Source: an uncultured Nitrospirota bacterium (lineage in GTDB: Bacteria; CG2-30-53-67). From it: a stretch of DNA of 57,867 bases. The stretch spans positions 1 to 57,867 of the forward strand of contig CALZGC010000103.1 in NCBI GenBank assembly GCA_945786985.1. Direction: 5' to 3'. Each line of letters starts with the position of its first letter. Position 1 is the stretch's first letter. The translations under genes and the position numbers were made by a program. Under the pieces are notes generated by a model. The model worked only from the letters and a program-made list of their open reading frames with translations, made no database searches and was not told where the DNA came from. This document shows positions 17,917 to 26,642 of this stretch, piece by piece.

Positions 17917-18027
17917 TGGAGGGGTCTTCCTTTCGGGTGTCCGTGTCACTCGCTCCAAATCCAACCGATCCTCATTCCCTGTCAGGTCCGAAAATGCTGC
18001 TCCACGAAAGGGTGCCGAAGGAGCTGC

Positions 18028-18519
18028 ATGAAAATCAAGGTCAACGAGACCGTGCGCGAGTGTGAGGAGACGGCGACCCTCCACGGCGTGTGCGAATGGT
18101 ACAAGCCCGAAGCCGACGTACTTATCCTCAACGGTTTTCCCGTGTCTGAGGACCACTCCCTGTGCAGCCGGGATGAGGCGGTGCTGCTCAAGAGCCGGAA
18201 CGTGCCTGCGATTTTTCAGGATGCCCGGATTATTGCGGAAGCCTTCGATGGCCCCGAGGCCAAGGCCATGCTCATCAACACCGTCCTGGAGAGGGTGCCC
18301 GAGGCCTTTGTCGTCGGTGTGTCGGGTCTGGCCGGCTATGGGCCTTGCGATGGTCTGGACATCCGGCGTTTCTCGGAACGTTGCTTCGTGGTCGGCGACG
18401 GCGTGAGCGCCGCGGGGCCGGGAGTGGGGCTCATGTCTCCCCGGGTGGGTGTGGCGGCGCATCATCAGGCCAATGTGGTGTTGCGGCTCCTCCTGGATGA
18501 GGAAGGGGTTCGGGGATGA
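18028..18519 (+). CDS. ThiS-like/ThiF fusion lacking the adenylation core
   Basis: The 163-residue protein begins with a ThiS-like ubiquitin-fold domain (residues 1-57, MKIKVNETVRE to EAVLLKSR) and continues directly with the C-terminal half of ThiF family 2 (residues 58-163: AEAFDGPEAKAML, VSGLAGYG, VVGDGVSAAGPGVGLMSPRV). In full-length relatives the two parts are separated by roughly 100 residues holding the GxGGxG nucleotide-binding loop and the Arg/Asp residues that adenylate ThiS; none of that is here. The joint is near residues 56-59 (18193-18204) and the frame is intact. As written it cannot bind ATP. The ATG has a GAAGGAGCTGC ribosome-binding site. Confidence 0.75.
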   Translation: MKIKVNETVRECEETATLHGVCEWYKPEADVLILNGFPVSEDHSLCSRDEAVLLKSRNVPAIFQDARIIAEAFDGPEAKAMLINTVLERVPEAFVVGVSGLAGYGPCDGLDIRRFSERCFVVGDGVSAAGPGVGLMSPRVGVAAHHQANVVLRLLLDEEGVRG

Positions 18520-19901
18520 TTCCGACGAAAGAGATCTTTGCCATCGACGAGAAAGAGATCCACGCGCTCATCCGGGGCGGCCGGGCCGGGCGTCACGACG
18601 TGTCCCGGATCCTGGCGCGAGCGCGAGAGGGCAGGCGGCTCGGCCTGGCGGAAATTGCCGCTCTCTTAAGCGTCGAAGCGCCCCGAGATCTTGAAGCGAT
18701 CTTTCAGGGTGCCCGGGAGGTCAAAGAGCAGGTCTTCGGAAAGCGGATCATTCTGTTCGCTCCGCTCTACCTTTCAAACCGTTGCGCGAACAATTGTCTT
18801 TACTGCGGATTCCGCCGGGAAAATCGGGAGGCGGCCCGCAAAACCCTTTCCGTCCCGGACGTTGTCCGGGAGGCCGCCTTTCTCTTCGAACAGGGGTACC
18901 GCCGGCTCCTCCTGGTTGCGGGAGAGACGCAGGGGGATGCATCCCTCGCGTATCTGTGCGACGCGGTGGAGGCCATTTACCGCGAGACCCCCATGCGGAT
19001 GGTGCATGTCAACGCGGCGCCCCTTTCGGTGGAGGGCTTTCGGAGGCTCAAGGGTGGCGGCGCGGGTGTTTATCAGTGTTTTCAAGAGACCTACCATGTG
19101 GCCACCTATCGCCGCATGCACCCCTCGGGCCCCAAGCGGGATTATGCGTGGCGGCTGTCGGTGATGGACCGGGCCATGGAGGGAGGCTTCGGCGATGTGG
19201 GGATGGGGGTCCTCTTCGGACTTTATGACTACCGGTTTGAGGCCCTTTCGGTTGTCGCCCACGCCCTGTATCTGGAGCAGGCCTTCGGGGTCGGGCCCCA
19301 TACGGTTTCGGTTCCGAGACTCCAGCCTGCGCCGGGGGCAGCCCTGAGCCGTGCACCCCATCCCGTGTCGGACGCGGTCTTCAAAAAGATTGTCGCCGTC
19401 TTCCGCTTGGCCCTTCCCTATGCGGGGGTGGTGGTCTCCACACGGGAGGGGGCGACCCTTCGGGATGCAGTGATCCGCATCGGTGCGTCCCAGATCAGTG
19501 CAGGCTCCCGGACGGACATCGGCGGATACGCCGACGGAGCGGAGCGGGCGGGAACACCGCAGTTCTCGCTACGCGATTCGCGCTCCCTCGACGAGATGGT
19601 CCGGTCCGTACTCGAGGCGGAATTACTGCCGAGTCTTTGTACAGCCTGCTATCGCACCGGTCGGACCGGAGAGCATTTCCGTCGGGCCGCCGAATCGGGG
19701 GCGCTCCAGGAGCGTTGTCTGGCCAACGCCCTGCTCTCCCTGATGGAATACCTGCAGCGCCATGGGAGCGCCGGGAGCCGTGCGGCCGGTTTGCAGCGGA
19801 TCGAGGCGGTGCTGGAGGAAGTGCCAGATGAAGCGCTGAGGCGGCGATTGGCGGACCGGCTCGATCGGGTCCGGCGTGGGGAAGCAGATTTGCATCAGTG
19901 A
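18516..19901 (+). CDS. HydG/ThiH-type radical SAM tyrosine lyase
   Basis: The 461-residue protein has the radical-SAM CX3CX2C motif at C90, C94 and C97 (RCANNCLYC) and LLVAGE in the barrel. The C-terminus has a second cluster motif, C375-X2-C378-X22-C401. That CX2CX22C spacing is the hallmark of HydG, the [FeFe]-hydrogenase maturase that splits tyrosine to give CO and cyanide; ThiH, which also splits tyrosine but to give dehydroglycine for ThiG, is shorter. Yet it sits in a TPP-regulated thiamine operon just before thiG, with no hydE, hydF or hydrogenase gene nearby. The likeliest role is dehydroglycine supply to ThiG by a HydG-like enzyme. It overlaps the upstream gene by ATGA. Confidence 0.8.
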   Translation: MIPTKEIFAIDEKEIHALIRGGRAGRHDVSRILARAREGRRLGLAEIAALLSVEAPRDLEAIFQGAREVKEQVFGKRIILFAPLYLSNRCANNCLYCGFRRENREAARKTLSVPDVVREAAFLFEQGYRRLLLVAGETQGDASLAYLCDAVEAIYRETPMRMVHVNAAPLSVEGFRRLKGGGAGVYQCFQETYHVATYRRMHPSGPKRDYAWRLSVMDRAMEGGFGDVGMGVLFGLYDYRFEALSVVAHALYLEQAFGVGPHTVSVPRLQPAPGAALSRAPHPVSDAVFKKIVAVFRLALPYAGVVVSTREGATLRDAVIRIGASQISAGSRTDIGGYADGAERAGTPQFSLRDSRSLDEMVRSVLEAELLPSLCTACYRTGRTGEHFRRAAESGALQERCLANALLSLMEYLQRHGSAGSRAAGLQRIEAVLEEVPDEALRRRLADRLDRVRRGEADLHQ

Positions 19902-19943
19902 GGGGATGATGAAAATCTATGTGACTCGTGAGGCGGGGGGTAG

Positions 19944-20097
19944 GGACGGAGGACGGAGGACAGAGGACGGAGGACAGAGGACAGAGGACGGAGGACAGAG
20001 GACAGAGGACGGAGGACAGAGGACAGAGGACAGAGGACGGAGGACGGAGGACGGAGGACGGAGGACAGAGGACAGAGGACAGAGGACAGAGGACAGA
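19944..20097. repeat. Heptanucleotide tandem repeat, 22 units of GGACRGA
   Basis: Exactly 22 consecutive 7-base units occupy 154 bases. Nine units read GGACGGA (1, 2, 4, 7, 10, 14-17) and thirteen read GGACAGA; there is no other variation. It lies between the HydG-like gene and thiG, inside the thiamine operon. The shorter duplication GGCTGAA follows at 20099-20112. Confidence 0.98.
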
Positions 20098-20177
20098 CGG
20101 CTGAAGGCTGAAGGCCAATCACGCCTATAGGCGGTGCCATAAATAAATCGGGATACAGAAACAGAAAGGGAAGAATC

Positions 20178-20954
20178 ATGGAAGACACGTTGGTCATTGC
20201 GGGCAATGCGTTTCGTTCACGCCTCTGGATCGGGACGGGTAAGTACAAGGATTTTGAAGAGACGCGCCTTGCCGTTGAGGCGTCGGGTGCGGACGTGGTG
20301 ACGGTGGCGGTGCGGCGGGTGAACATCACCGATCCGAGCAAGGAGAATCTGCTCGAGACTATCGACCCGAACCGGTACAAGATCCTTCCGAACACCGCCG
20401 GGTGTTTTACGGCGGAGGATGCGATCCGCACGGCCCGGCTCGCGCGGGCCGCGGGGGTCTCGGACATGGTAAAACTGGAAGTCATCGGCGACCCCAAGAC
20501 CCTCTTCCCCGATAACGAAGCGCTTTTGGAGGCCACGCGGGTGCTCGTGAAGGAGGGCTTCATTGTTTTCCCCTACACCAACGACGATCCGATCATGGCG
20601 AAGAAGCTGGAGGACGCCGGCGCCGCCGCGGTCATGCCCCTGGGGGCCCCCATCGGATCGGGGCTCGGGATCTGCAACCCGTACAACATGCGGATCATCC
20701 TGGAGACCGTTTCGGTCCCGGTCATTGTCGACGCCGGGGTCGGCACCGCGTCGGACGCCACCATCGCCATGGAATTGGGAGCCGATGCGGTTCTCATGAA
20801 TACGGGTATCGCCGAGGCCCGGGAGCCCATTGTCATGGCCGAAGCCATGAAGCATGCCGTGGCGGCGGGGCGGCTCGCCTTCAAGGCCGGGCGCATCGCC
20901 AAGAAGCTCTACGCGTCGGCCAGCAGTCCGCTGGAAGGACGGATCCAATCGTGA
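20178..20954 (+). CDS. thiG: Thiazole synthase
   Basis: The 258-residue protein matches ThiG throughout: [16 protein letters not shown] at the start, VAVRRVNI, the catalytic-lysine strand [10 protein letters not shown], and [11 protein letters not shown] with [12 protein letters not shown] near the phosphate site. It builds the thiazole phosphate of thiamine from deoxyxylulose 5-phosphate, dehydroglycine and sulfur carried by ThiS thiocarboxylate. No intact thiS gene is seen in the usual place immediately upstream. The ATG has GGGAAGAATC just before it. It overlaps thiE by four bases. Confidence 0.97.
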   Translation: MEDTLVIAGNAFRSRLWIGTGKYKDFEETRLAVEASGADVVTVAVRRVNITDPSKENLLETIDPNRYKILPNTAGCFTAEDAIRTARLARAAGVSDMVKLEVIGDPKTLFPDNEALLEATRVLVKEGFIVFPYTNDDPIMAKKLEDAGAAAVMPLGAPIGSGLGICNPYNMRIILETVSVPVIVDAGVGTASDATIAMELGADAVLMNTGIAEAREPIVMAEAMKHAVAAGRLAFKAGRIAKKLYASASSPLEGRIQS

Positions 20955-21598
20955 CGCACCCGGAGGCCTTCAGCGTTTATCTGATTACTGATCGGAAGCA
21001 GGGGCGGGCCGACGCGCTCGTTCCGGACGTGGCGGCGGCGCTTGCGGCGGGTATCCGGGCCGTGCAGCTCCGGGAGAAGGATCTGAGCGATCGGGAGCTC
21101 TTTGCCCTGGGTGTGGCGCTGCGGGACTGCACCCGGCAGGCCGGGGCCAGATTGCTGATCAACGACCGGGCAGACCTGGCCCTTGCGGTGGAGGCCGACG
21201 GGGTGCATCTGACCCGGACCAGCTATTCCGTGAGCGCCGCGCGCCGGCTCGTGGGAGAGTCCGGCATCATCGGCGTTTCAACCCATTCTGCGGACGAGGT
21301 GAGAGAGGCCGAAGCGGCGGGCGCCGACTTCGTGACGCTGGGGCCGATCTATGAAACGCCCTCGAAACGCCGCTATGGTCGCCCCCTGGGGATGGGCCCG
21401 CTGCGCGAAGCCGTGCAGTCGGTGCGAATACCCGTGCTCGCCATCGGGGGGATCAAACTGCCGGAGGCGGCGGCCGTGCTGCGTGCCGGCGCGGCCGGGG
21501 TGGCGGTGATCTCAGGGATTCTTGCGGCCCCGGACGTCAAAGCGGCAGCGGCGGGATTTGTGTCACGCTGCACAGCAGCACCATCGGAGAACCTGTGA
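20951..21598 (+). CDS. thiE: Thiamine-phosphate synthase
   Basis: The 215-residue TIM-barrel protein has the family motifs [40 protein letters not shown]-like [10 protein letters not shown] and [15 protein letters not shown]. It joins the pyrimidine and thiazole phosphates to form thiamine phosphate. It begins with GTG overlapping the thiG stop, which indicates coupled translation. ThiC follows after 78 bases. Confidence 0.96.
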   Translation: MTHPEAFSVYLITDRKQGRADALVPDVAAALAAGIRAVQLREKDLSDRELFALGVALRDCTRQAGARLLINDRADLALAVEADGVHLTRTSYSVSAARRLVGESGIIGVSTHSADEVREAEAAGADFVTLGPIYETPSKRRYGRPLGMGPLREAVQSVRIPVLAIGGIKLPEAAAVLRAGAAGVAVISGILAAPDVKAAAAGFVSRCTAAPSENL

Positions 21599-21676
21599 CC
21601 CCATGGGGTCACCAGTCGGCCGATCCACTCAGGGCGGCAGAGGGGGACCGCAGGGTTATCAAGGAAAGGAAAAGCG

Positions 21677-22972
21677 ATGAACCAGATTTCTGCAGCACGT
21701 CAGGGGGAGATCACGGAGGCGGTCCGGCAGGTGGCCAAGCGCGAAGGGGTGGCGGCGGAGACACTGGTCGAGAGCGTCCGCCGGGGCCGTGCAGTGGTGC
21801 TCAAGAACCGGGTGCGCCTGCACGGGGAGCCTCTCGGCGTGGGGGAGGGGCTGCGCACCAAGATCAATGCCAACATCGGAACTTCCCGGGACCACGTGGA
21901 CATGGAGGAAGAGCTGGAGAAGGCTCGGGTCGCTGTGGAAGCGGGCGCAGATACCCTCATGGACCTGAGTACCGGCGGAGACCTGCCGGGGATCCGGGCC
22001 CGGATCCTCTCGGAAACCCGGGTGCCCCTCGGTACCGTGCCCATCTACGAGGCGGCCCTGTTCGCGGCGGAGCAGAAGGAGGGGATCGTGCGAATGGACC
22101 CGGAGGATCTCTTTGCCGTGATTGAACGCCAGGCCGAAGAGGGGGTGGATTTTGTGACGGTGCACTGCGGGGTGACCCAGGGGGCGGTGGAGCGGCTCGC
22201 AAAGCAGGGGCGGCTTCTGAACGTGGTCAGCAGGGGCGGCTCTTTCCTGGTGGAGTGGATGCTGCACAACGAAAAAGAGAACCCCCTGTATGCGTCCTAC
22301 GACCGCCTCCTCGACATCGCCCGGCGTTATGACCTCTGCCTCAGTCTGGGCGACGGAATGCGGCCGGGCTGTCTGGCCGATGCGACCGACCGGAGTCAGA
22401 TCCATGAGCTCATTGTGCTCGGTGAGCTGACGCAGCGGGCCCTGGAGGCGGACGTGCAGGTGATGATCGAAGGGCCGGGTCATGTGCCGATCCAGGAGGT
22501 GGAGACGAACGTTCGAATTCAGAAAGCGCTCTGCAGCGGGGCCCCCTTCTATGTCCTGGGGCCTCTGGTCACGGATATCGCACCGGGGTATGATCATATC
22601 ACCGCGGCCATCGGCGGCGCCGTCGCGGCGGCGGCGGGTGCCGATTTCCTCTGTTATGTAACGCCTTCCGAACACTTGCGGCTTCCCACTGTGGAGGATG
22701 TGCGGGACGGGGTGATGGCGTCGAGGATTGCCGCCCATGCCGGGGACATTGCCAAAGGCCTGCCCGGTGCCGTGCACCGGGACAGGGAAATGGCCCGGGC
22801 CCGCCGGTCCCTCAATTGGGAGGAGCAGATCCGGCTCTCCATCGACCCCGAACGGGCACGGCGTCTACGGGAGTCGTTGCCTCCCCAGGATGGGGAGGTC
22901 TGTTCCATGTGCGGCGAGTTCTGCGCCATCAAGGGGGTCAATGCTTATCTCGGGAAGAGCCCTTCTTCCTAA
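21677..22972 (+). CDS. thiC: Phosphomethylpyrimidine synthase
   Basis: The 431-residue protein is the short form of ThiC. It shows NIGTSRDHVD, DTLMDLSTGGDLPGIR, VTVHCGVTQGAVERL, the MIEGPGHVPI loop, LGPLVTDIAPGYDHI and the C-terminal CSMCGEFCAIK (CX2CX4C) cluster-binding motif typical of this radical-SAM enzyme. It rearranges aminoimidazole ribotide into the thiamine pyrimidine. With thiG and thiE it gives the operon both halves of the vitamin and the joining enzyme. AAGGAAAGG precedes the ATG. Confidence 0.97.
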   Translation: MNQISAARQGEITEAVRQVAKREGVAAETLVESVRRGRAVVLKNRVRLHGEPLGVGEGLRTKINANIGTSRDHVDMEEELEKARVAVEAGADTLMDLSTGGDLPGIRARILSETRVPLGTVPIYEAALFAAEQKEGIVRMDPEDLFAVIERQAEEGVDFVTVHCGVTQGAVERLAKQGRLLNVVSRGGSFLVEWMLHNEKENPLYASYDRLLDIARRYDLCLSLGDGMRPGCLADATDRSQIHELIVLGELTQRALEADVQVMIEGPGHVPIQEVETNVRIQKALCSGAPFYVLGPLVTDIAPGYDHITAAIGGAVAAAAGADFLCYVTPSEHLRLPTVEDVRDGVMASRIAAHAGDIAKGLPGAVHRDREMARARRSLNWEEQIRLSIDPERARRLRESLPPQDGEVCSMCGEFCAIKGVNAYLGKSPSS

Positions 22973-23052
22973 GACGTTCCACCGGGGGGGCTGCCCCGTC
23001 CCTGCGCCCCCACGAGCCGCAATTTCTGTTGCTCCGGTCGCCGCCTCGGTTT

Positions 23053-23685
23053 ATGATGGAGACTATGAAAGGGGTGACCACCGAAGCCGAGCTGATCCAC
23101 GCATTTCTCCAGATTGTCAAACAGGAAGGCGCCTACAAACTCATTCTGGAAGATGAGCGGAATAAGAAAGAGATCTACATCTCTGACCGGAACATCCTCT
23201 GCGCCTCCTCCAATCGCCTCCAGGACAAGCTTTCGGAGATTCTCTTCAGGGCAGGCAGGCTGACTCAGGATCAGTATATGCTCTCCACGGAGCTGAGCCT
23301 GGTGACCGGGAAAGCCATGGGTGAGATTCTCATGGGGGAAGGGTTGCTCTCCGAGCAGGCGGTGGCCGAGGCGCTGCGCTACCAGGTCCGGCTGGTCATG
23401 GCAAGCCTCTTCGACTACCCTGAATGGCAAATGCGGATTACCGCGGGTTCCCCGGACCAGGCGTTTCAGATTCTTCCGGATTACCCTCTCATGGATGCGC
23501 TCATGGCCGGGATCCGCAGCGTGGACAATCTGACCGTGCTCTATGAAGCGTTGCCCCCGAAGGACGCCGTTCTGGAAGTTGCCACCGAGGCTCAGGCCTC
23601 GATGCCCCGCGGCCGCTTCACGGCGGACGAGACCTTGTTGCTGAACCTGGTGGACGGTCAGCGGAGCCTTGCGCAGATCGAGTAG
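23053..23685 (+). CDS. DUF4388 protein, N-terminal part of an amber-split gene
   Basis: The 210-residue product carries a DUF4388 domain (AELIHAFLQIVKQEGAYKL to FDYPEWQMR) and the first half of a winged-helix block (DETLLLNLVDGQRSLAQIE). It stops at a TAG (23683-23685) in the middle of that block. The same frame continues with ASKMWEYRFFKTLYPLV, the expected second half, and stays open to 24285. Replacing TAG by GAG would restore a 410-residue protein. The paralogue at 4100-5230 shows the uninterrupted block. Either a nonsense mutation, a sequencing error, or readthrough explains this. Two adjacent ATGs (23053, 23056) make the exact start uncertain. Confidence 0.75.
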   Translation: MMETMKGVTTEAELIHAFLQIVKQEGAYKLILEDERNKKEIYISDRNILCASSNRLQDKLSEILFRAGRLTQDQYMLSTELSLVTGKAMGEILMGEGLLSEQAVAEALRYQVRLVMASLFDYPEWQMRITAGSPDQAFQILPDYPLMDALMAGIRSVDNLTVLYEALPPKDAVLEVATEAQASMPRGRFTADETLLLNLVDGQRSLAQIE

Positions 23686-23694
23686 GCGTCCAAG

Positions 23695-24285
23695 ATGTGG
23701 GAATACCGTTTTTTCAAGACGCTCTATCCCCTGGTGGCGCTGCGGCTGGTCCAGGTGCCGGACGCGTTGGCGGCGGAGAATGCCGTTTCGTCCTCCTTGG
23801 AAGCACTCTCTGCTGCGCCCCATATCGGTGAACGGTCGGGTCGGGTGGAGCCCAGCCGGCAGCGCGAGCCCGCCATCGACACGGACACGCTCCTGAAGGA
23901 GGCGAAATTCCTGATTTCAACCGAGAAATTCAGTGCCGCAGCCAACCGGCTCAAGCAGTTGATCCGGCTCGACAGCAAGAAGTCGGCTTACTACTACTAT
24001 CTCGGACTGGCGCTCGATCACATTCCCGGACAGAACAAGGAGGCCGAGAAGGTCCTGAAGATCGCCATCCGTCTCGAGAACTACAATCCCCGCTATTACC
24101 TCGCCCTGGGGTACCTGTACCTGAACCGCAATATGAAGCGCCAGGCCCGCCAGCAGTTCATGACGGCGCTCAAATGGGATCCGGAGGATCCCTATGTTGC
24201 GGAGGCCCTGCAGCGTCTCGATCAGGCAGACCGCAAAGGTGCGAGCTTCCTGACGGCACGGCTCTTTGCCAAGAGCGAATCCTAA
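23695..24285 (+). CDS. TPR protein, C-terminal part of the amber-split DUF4388 gene
   Basis: This 196-residue frame lies in phase with the preceding gene, three codons after its TAG. Residues 1-21 complete the winged-helix block begun upstream. A Pro/Ser/Glu-rich linker (about 25-60) leads to two to three tetratricopeptide repeats (LLKEAKFLISTEKFSAAANRL, YYYYLGLALDHI, YYLALGYLYLNR). TPRs are protein-interaction modules. The ATG at 23695 has no ribosome-binding site and lies inside a conserved domain, so independent translation is doubtful; it is better seen as the tail of one broken gene. Confidence 0.7.
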   Translation: MWEYRFFKTLYPLVALRLVQVPDALAAENAVSSSLEALSAAPHIGERSGRVEPSRQREPAIDTDTLLKEAKFLISTEKFSAAANRLKQLIRLDSKKSAYYYYLGLALDHIPGQNKEAEKVLKIAIRLENYNPRYYLALGYLYLNRNMKRQARQQFMTALKWDPEDPYVAEALQRLDQADRKGASFLTARLFAKSES

Positions 24286-24449
24286 AGTATTGTTCCGCGG
24301 CAACACCCCTTCGCAACGTACACGCATGCAACAGCCCGGCTCGCCCGGGATCCAGTCGAATACGCGACCCACTCCTTCATGTTGATTCGGTCCAACGGCC
24401 CGACAGGAACGCTCTCTAAAGGCCTGGTTCCGTGCCGCTGGGAGCGCGC

Positions 24450-25139
24450 TCAGGATTCGCTTTCCGCAGATTCTGCAGACGGCGTTGGGGTCTCCTGGGC
24501 ATAGGCTTTGCGGCAGAGCTGCCCGAATAGAGAAGCAAAGACGAGACTGGCATAGAAACCGAAAAGCGCGCCGAGAGGCGCCCCGAGGACGGGGATATGG
24601 CGGATGACGTAGAGCGCGACGATGGCGAGGGCGGACAAGAGGGTGATCTTGAAATAGTCGTCCCCAATGTTCATGATTTTGTCCCAGATTTCGCGCACGG
24701 CAAACGCCGAAGAGATTTGCTCGTGCCGTGTGTACTGGGCGATGCCCATGGGGAGAAAGAAAAGGGAGCCGACAAAAAGGAGCGCAGAGACGGCCAGAAA
24801 GACGAGACCCACAAGTTTGGCCAACAGTCCGCCCATGAGAATGGATTCGGAAAGGCTGAAACTGAACGCGGGGACGAGATAGTATCCGATGGTGATCAGA
24901 AGAAAGATCAGCCCTGTCACAAAGAGCTCTTTCCAGTCGTGCCACTCGGGGAGCTTCCCCTCTCCCTCCCCTTTGAACCGGGCGGCAAAGACCCGGTAGA
25001 CGTATCCCGCCGCGAAACAGGCCAGTGGAAAGAGATACCATTTCAGGATGGTCAGGCTGAAGACGGTCCCGATGGCTACCTTGACCATCCAGCCGGCGTC
25101 GTGTCTTGGGCGGTGCAGTTCCTGCGTCAGATCGAGCAT
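24450..25139 (-). CDS. DUF4013-like integral membrane protein
   Basis: The 229-residue protein has about five to six hydrophobic segments, including LFVTGLIFLLITIGYYLVPAF, GLVFLAVSALLFVGSLFFLP and LLSALAIVALYVI, and a short acidic tail. The MGIAQYTRHEQISSAFAVREIW segment is typical of DUF4013 proteins. GGAGGGG precedes the ATG. No function is established. Confidence 0.75.
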   Translation of the reverse strand: MLDLTQELHRPRHDAGWMVKVAIGTVFSLTILKWYLFPLACFAAGYVYRVFAARFKGEGEGKLPEWHDWKELFVTGLIFLLITIGYYLVPAFSFSLSESILMGGLLAKLVGLVFLAVSALLFVGSLFFLPMGIAQYTRHEQISSAFAVREIWDKIMNIGDDYFKITLLSALAIVALYVIRHIPVLGAPLGALFGFYASLVFASLFGQLCRKAYAQETPTPSAESAESES

Positions 25140-25292
25140 GGTCCCCTCCCTGGCTGGGTGGCAGCTCCCGGAACGGGAGTTGTCGGCTTCGATCCTCCCT
25201 ATATCACTAAAGGGCGGTGCTTTTCAAGGGCGGATTGCAATCGGTGGAGCGGGGGCCCGGGCAGAGGCCCGCAACCGACCCCGGCGGGCAGG

Positions 25293-26612
25293 TTACGCTC
25301 GAAGGGTGTTCAGAACGAGACCCGTCAGGAGTTTGGGATAAAAATAGGTCGATTTCTGGGGCATCTTCTCCCCCTGGAGTGAAACGTCCCGAAGCTGGTC
25401 CACCCGGGTACCGTTCATGAGGAAGGCCAGCTGGGCATCCCGGTCGTTCACCGCATGGAACGCGTCTTCCGTCTCTTTCAGGTAGCGTACATGGGACTGG
25501 GCTGCCAGCTCCTTCTCTCCGATTCCCAGGAAATGCTCCAGCAGGACCGAATGGAGAAGGGTGACGTCAAGGCCCCGGAGTACGGGGGAGAGTGCCGTTT
25601 TCAGGAGCGGTTCGATGTGGACCCCCGGCTTCAGCGTCAGAAGGTAGAGGTCGTCGCTGTCGCAGCTGTAGAGGCCGAAAGCATGTGCGGTCTGCCCCAG
25701 GGTTTTGAGTTCCTGAAGAAACGCGCCTTTCTGGACAAAGGAAAAGACCCGGATTTCGAAATAGTCCGCAATCTGTCCCAGCAACCGGTTCAGATCAAAA
25801 GCGTGCAGGTGATCGACCAGACGGTGCGTGGGGAAGATGCTCAGCCCCGGATCGTCCATGTTGGAGAAATACATCAGGACATGGTCGAAGGGCTGCCGGC
25901 CGTCGCGCAGCCCCGTCTCCTCGCGCCGCAGGTTCCGATACGTGAGGGCCGTTTCGTAGCGGTGGTGTCCATCGGCAATGAAAAGGGGGCGCTCGGCCAT
26001 CACTTTCTGAATTCGGGCGATGGTGGAAACGTCGTCGATGTGCCAGACTCGGTGGCGGACACCGTCCGGATCGGACACATGGATGCACGGTTCCGTTCGG
26101 GCCGTGGCATCGAGGATGGCGACGATTTCCCGTTCGGGGTTCGAGTAGAGCGAAAAGATGGGCGAGAAATTGGCGTGGCAGCTCTGCATCAGGCGGAGGC
26201 GGTCGGCCTTCGGGCCTGACAGGGTGTTCTCGTGGGGCAGCACCACTCCCGAGTCGAGTTCTTCCAGATGGACCCGTGAGAGAAACCCCTTCAGCGTTTT
26301 CTCGTCCCTCTCGGGGGTCACGTAATCGAGAAAATAAACGTAGAGCATCGGTTGGGCGTCCTGCACCAGCACGTCCGCTTCGAGCCACTGCGCGAGATGG
26401 GCGGCCGCACGGGTGTACCGGTTGTCTCCGTCAGTGTCCCCGGGGATCTGGCGATTCAACTCGAGCCGCACCACATTGTGTGGGTGCTGGTCGTAGAGCT
26501 GTTTCTGGAGGCCCGGCGGGATGATGTCGTAGGGAGGGGCCATGACGAGGTCCAGGTTCTCCACTTTGTCAGGATTGTACCGGATTCCCCGGAAAGGTTC
26601 GATGCGCGCCAT
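25293..26612 (-). CDS. DUF1015 family protein
   Basis: The 439-residue protein matches DUF1015 from its start (RIEPFRGIRYNPDKV, then MAPPYDIIPPG) through the FIADGHHRYETALTYRN segment to VDQLRDVSLQGEKMPQKSTYFYPKLLTGLV near the end. DUF1015 proteins are widespread in anaerobes; some are proposed kinases of small molecules, which the GHHRYE segment would serve, but this is not shown here. AGGAG precedes the ATG and a promoter is seen at 26643-26670. Confidence 0.9.
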   Translation of the reverse strand: MARIEPFRGIRYNPDKVENLDLVMAPPYDIIPPGLQKQLYDQHPHNVVRLELNRQIPGDTDGDNRYTRAAAHLAQWLEADVLVQDAQPMLYVYFLDYVTPERDEKTLKGFLSRVHLEELDSGVVLPHENTLSGPKADRLRLMQSCHANFSPIFSLYSNPEREIVAILDATARTEPCIHVSDPDGVRHRVWHIDDVSTIARIQKVMAERPLFIADGHHRYETALTYRNLRREETGLRDGRQPFDHVLMYFSNMDDPGLSIFPTHRLVDHLHAFDLNRLLGQIADYFEIRVFSFVQKGAFLQELKTLGQTAHAFGLYSCDSDDLYLLTLKPGVHIEPLLKTALSPVLRGLDVTLLHSVLLEHFLGIGEKELAAQSHVRYLKETEDAFHAVNDRDAQLAFLMNGTRVDQLRDVSLQGEKMPQKSTYFYPKLLTGLVLNTLRA

Positions 26613-26642
26613 GTGTAGCTCCTGATTAAATAAGAATTTTTA

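Noticed and set aside
19944-20097. Possible CRISPR array
   Set aside because: Units are 7 bases with no spacers; this is a simple tandem repeat.
19876-20130. Open frame through the heptamer array encoding repeats of RTEDGGQ
   Set aside because: The 7-base unit has no stop codon in any forward frame, so openness is automatic; codon use is not like that of the neighbours.
23683-23685. Amber codon as pyrrolysine
   Set aside because: TAG is used as an ordinary stop by several genes here (4100, 27222, 36652, 37333), no pyl genes are seen, and the position is not a known pyrrolysine site.
23917-25041. Minus-strand frame of 374 codons spanning the TPR gene end and the DUF4013 gene
   Set aside because: Out of frame with DUF4013 and composed of Arg/Pro-rich shadow sequence.
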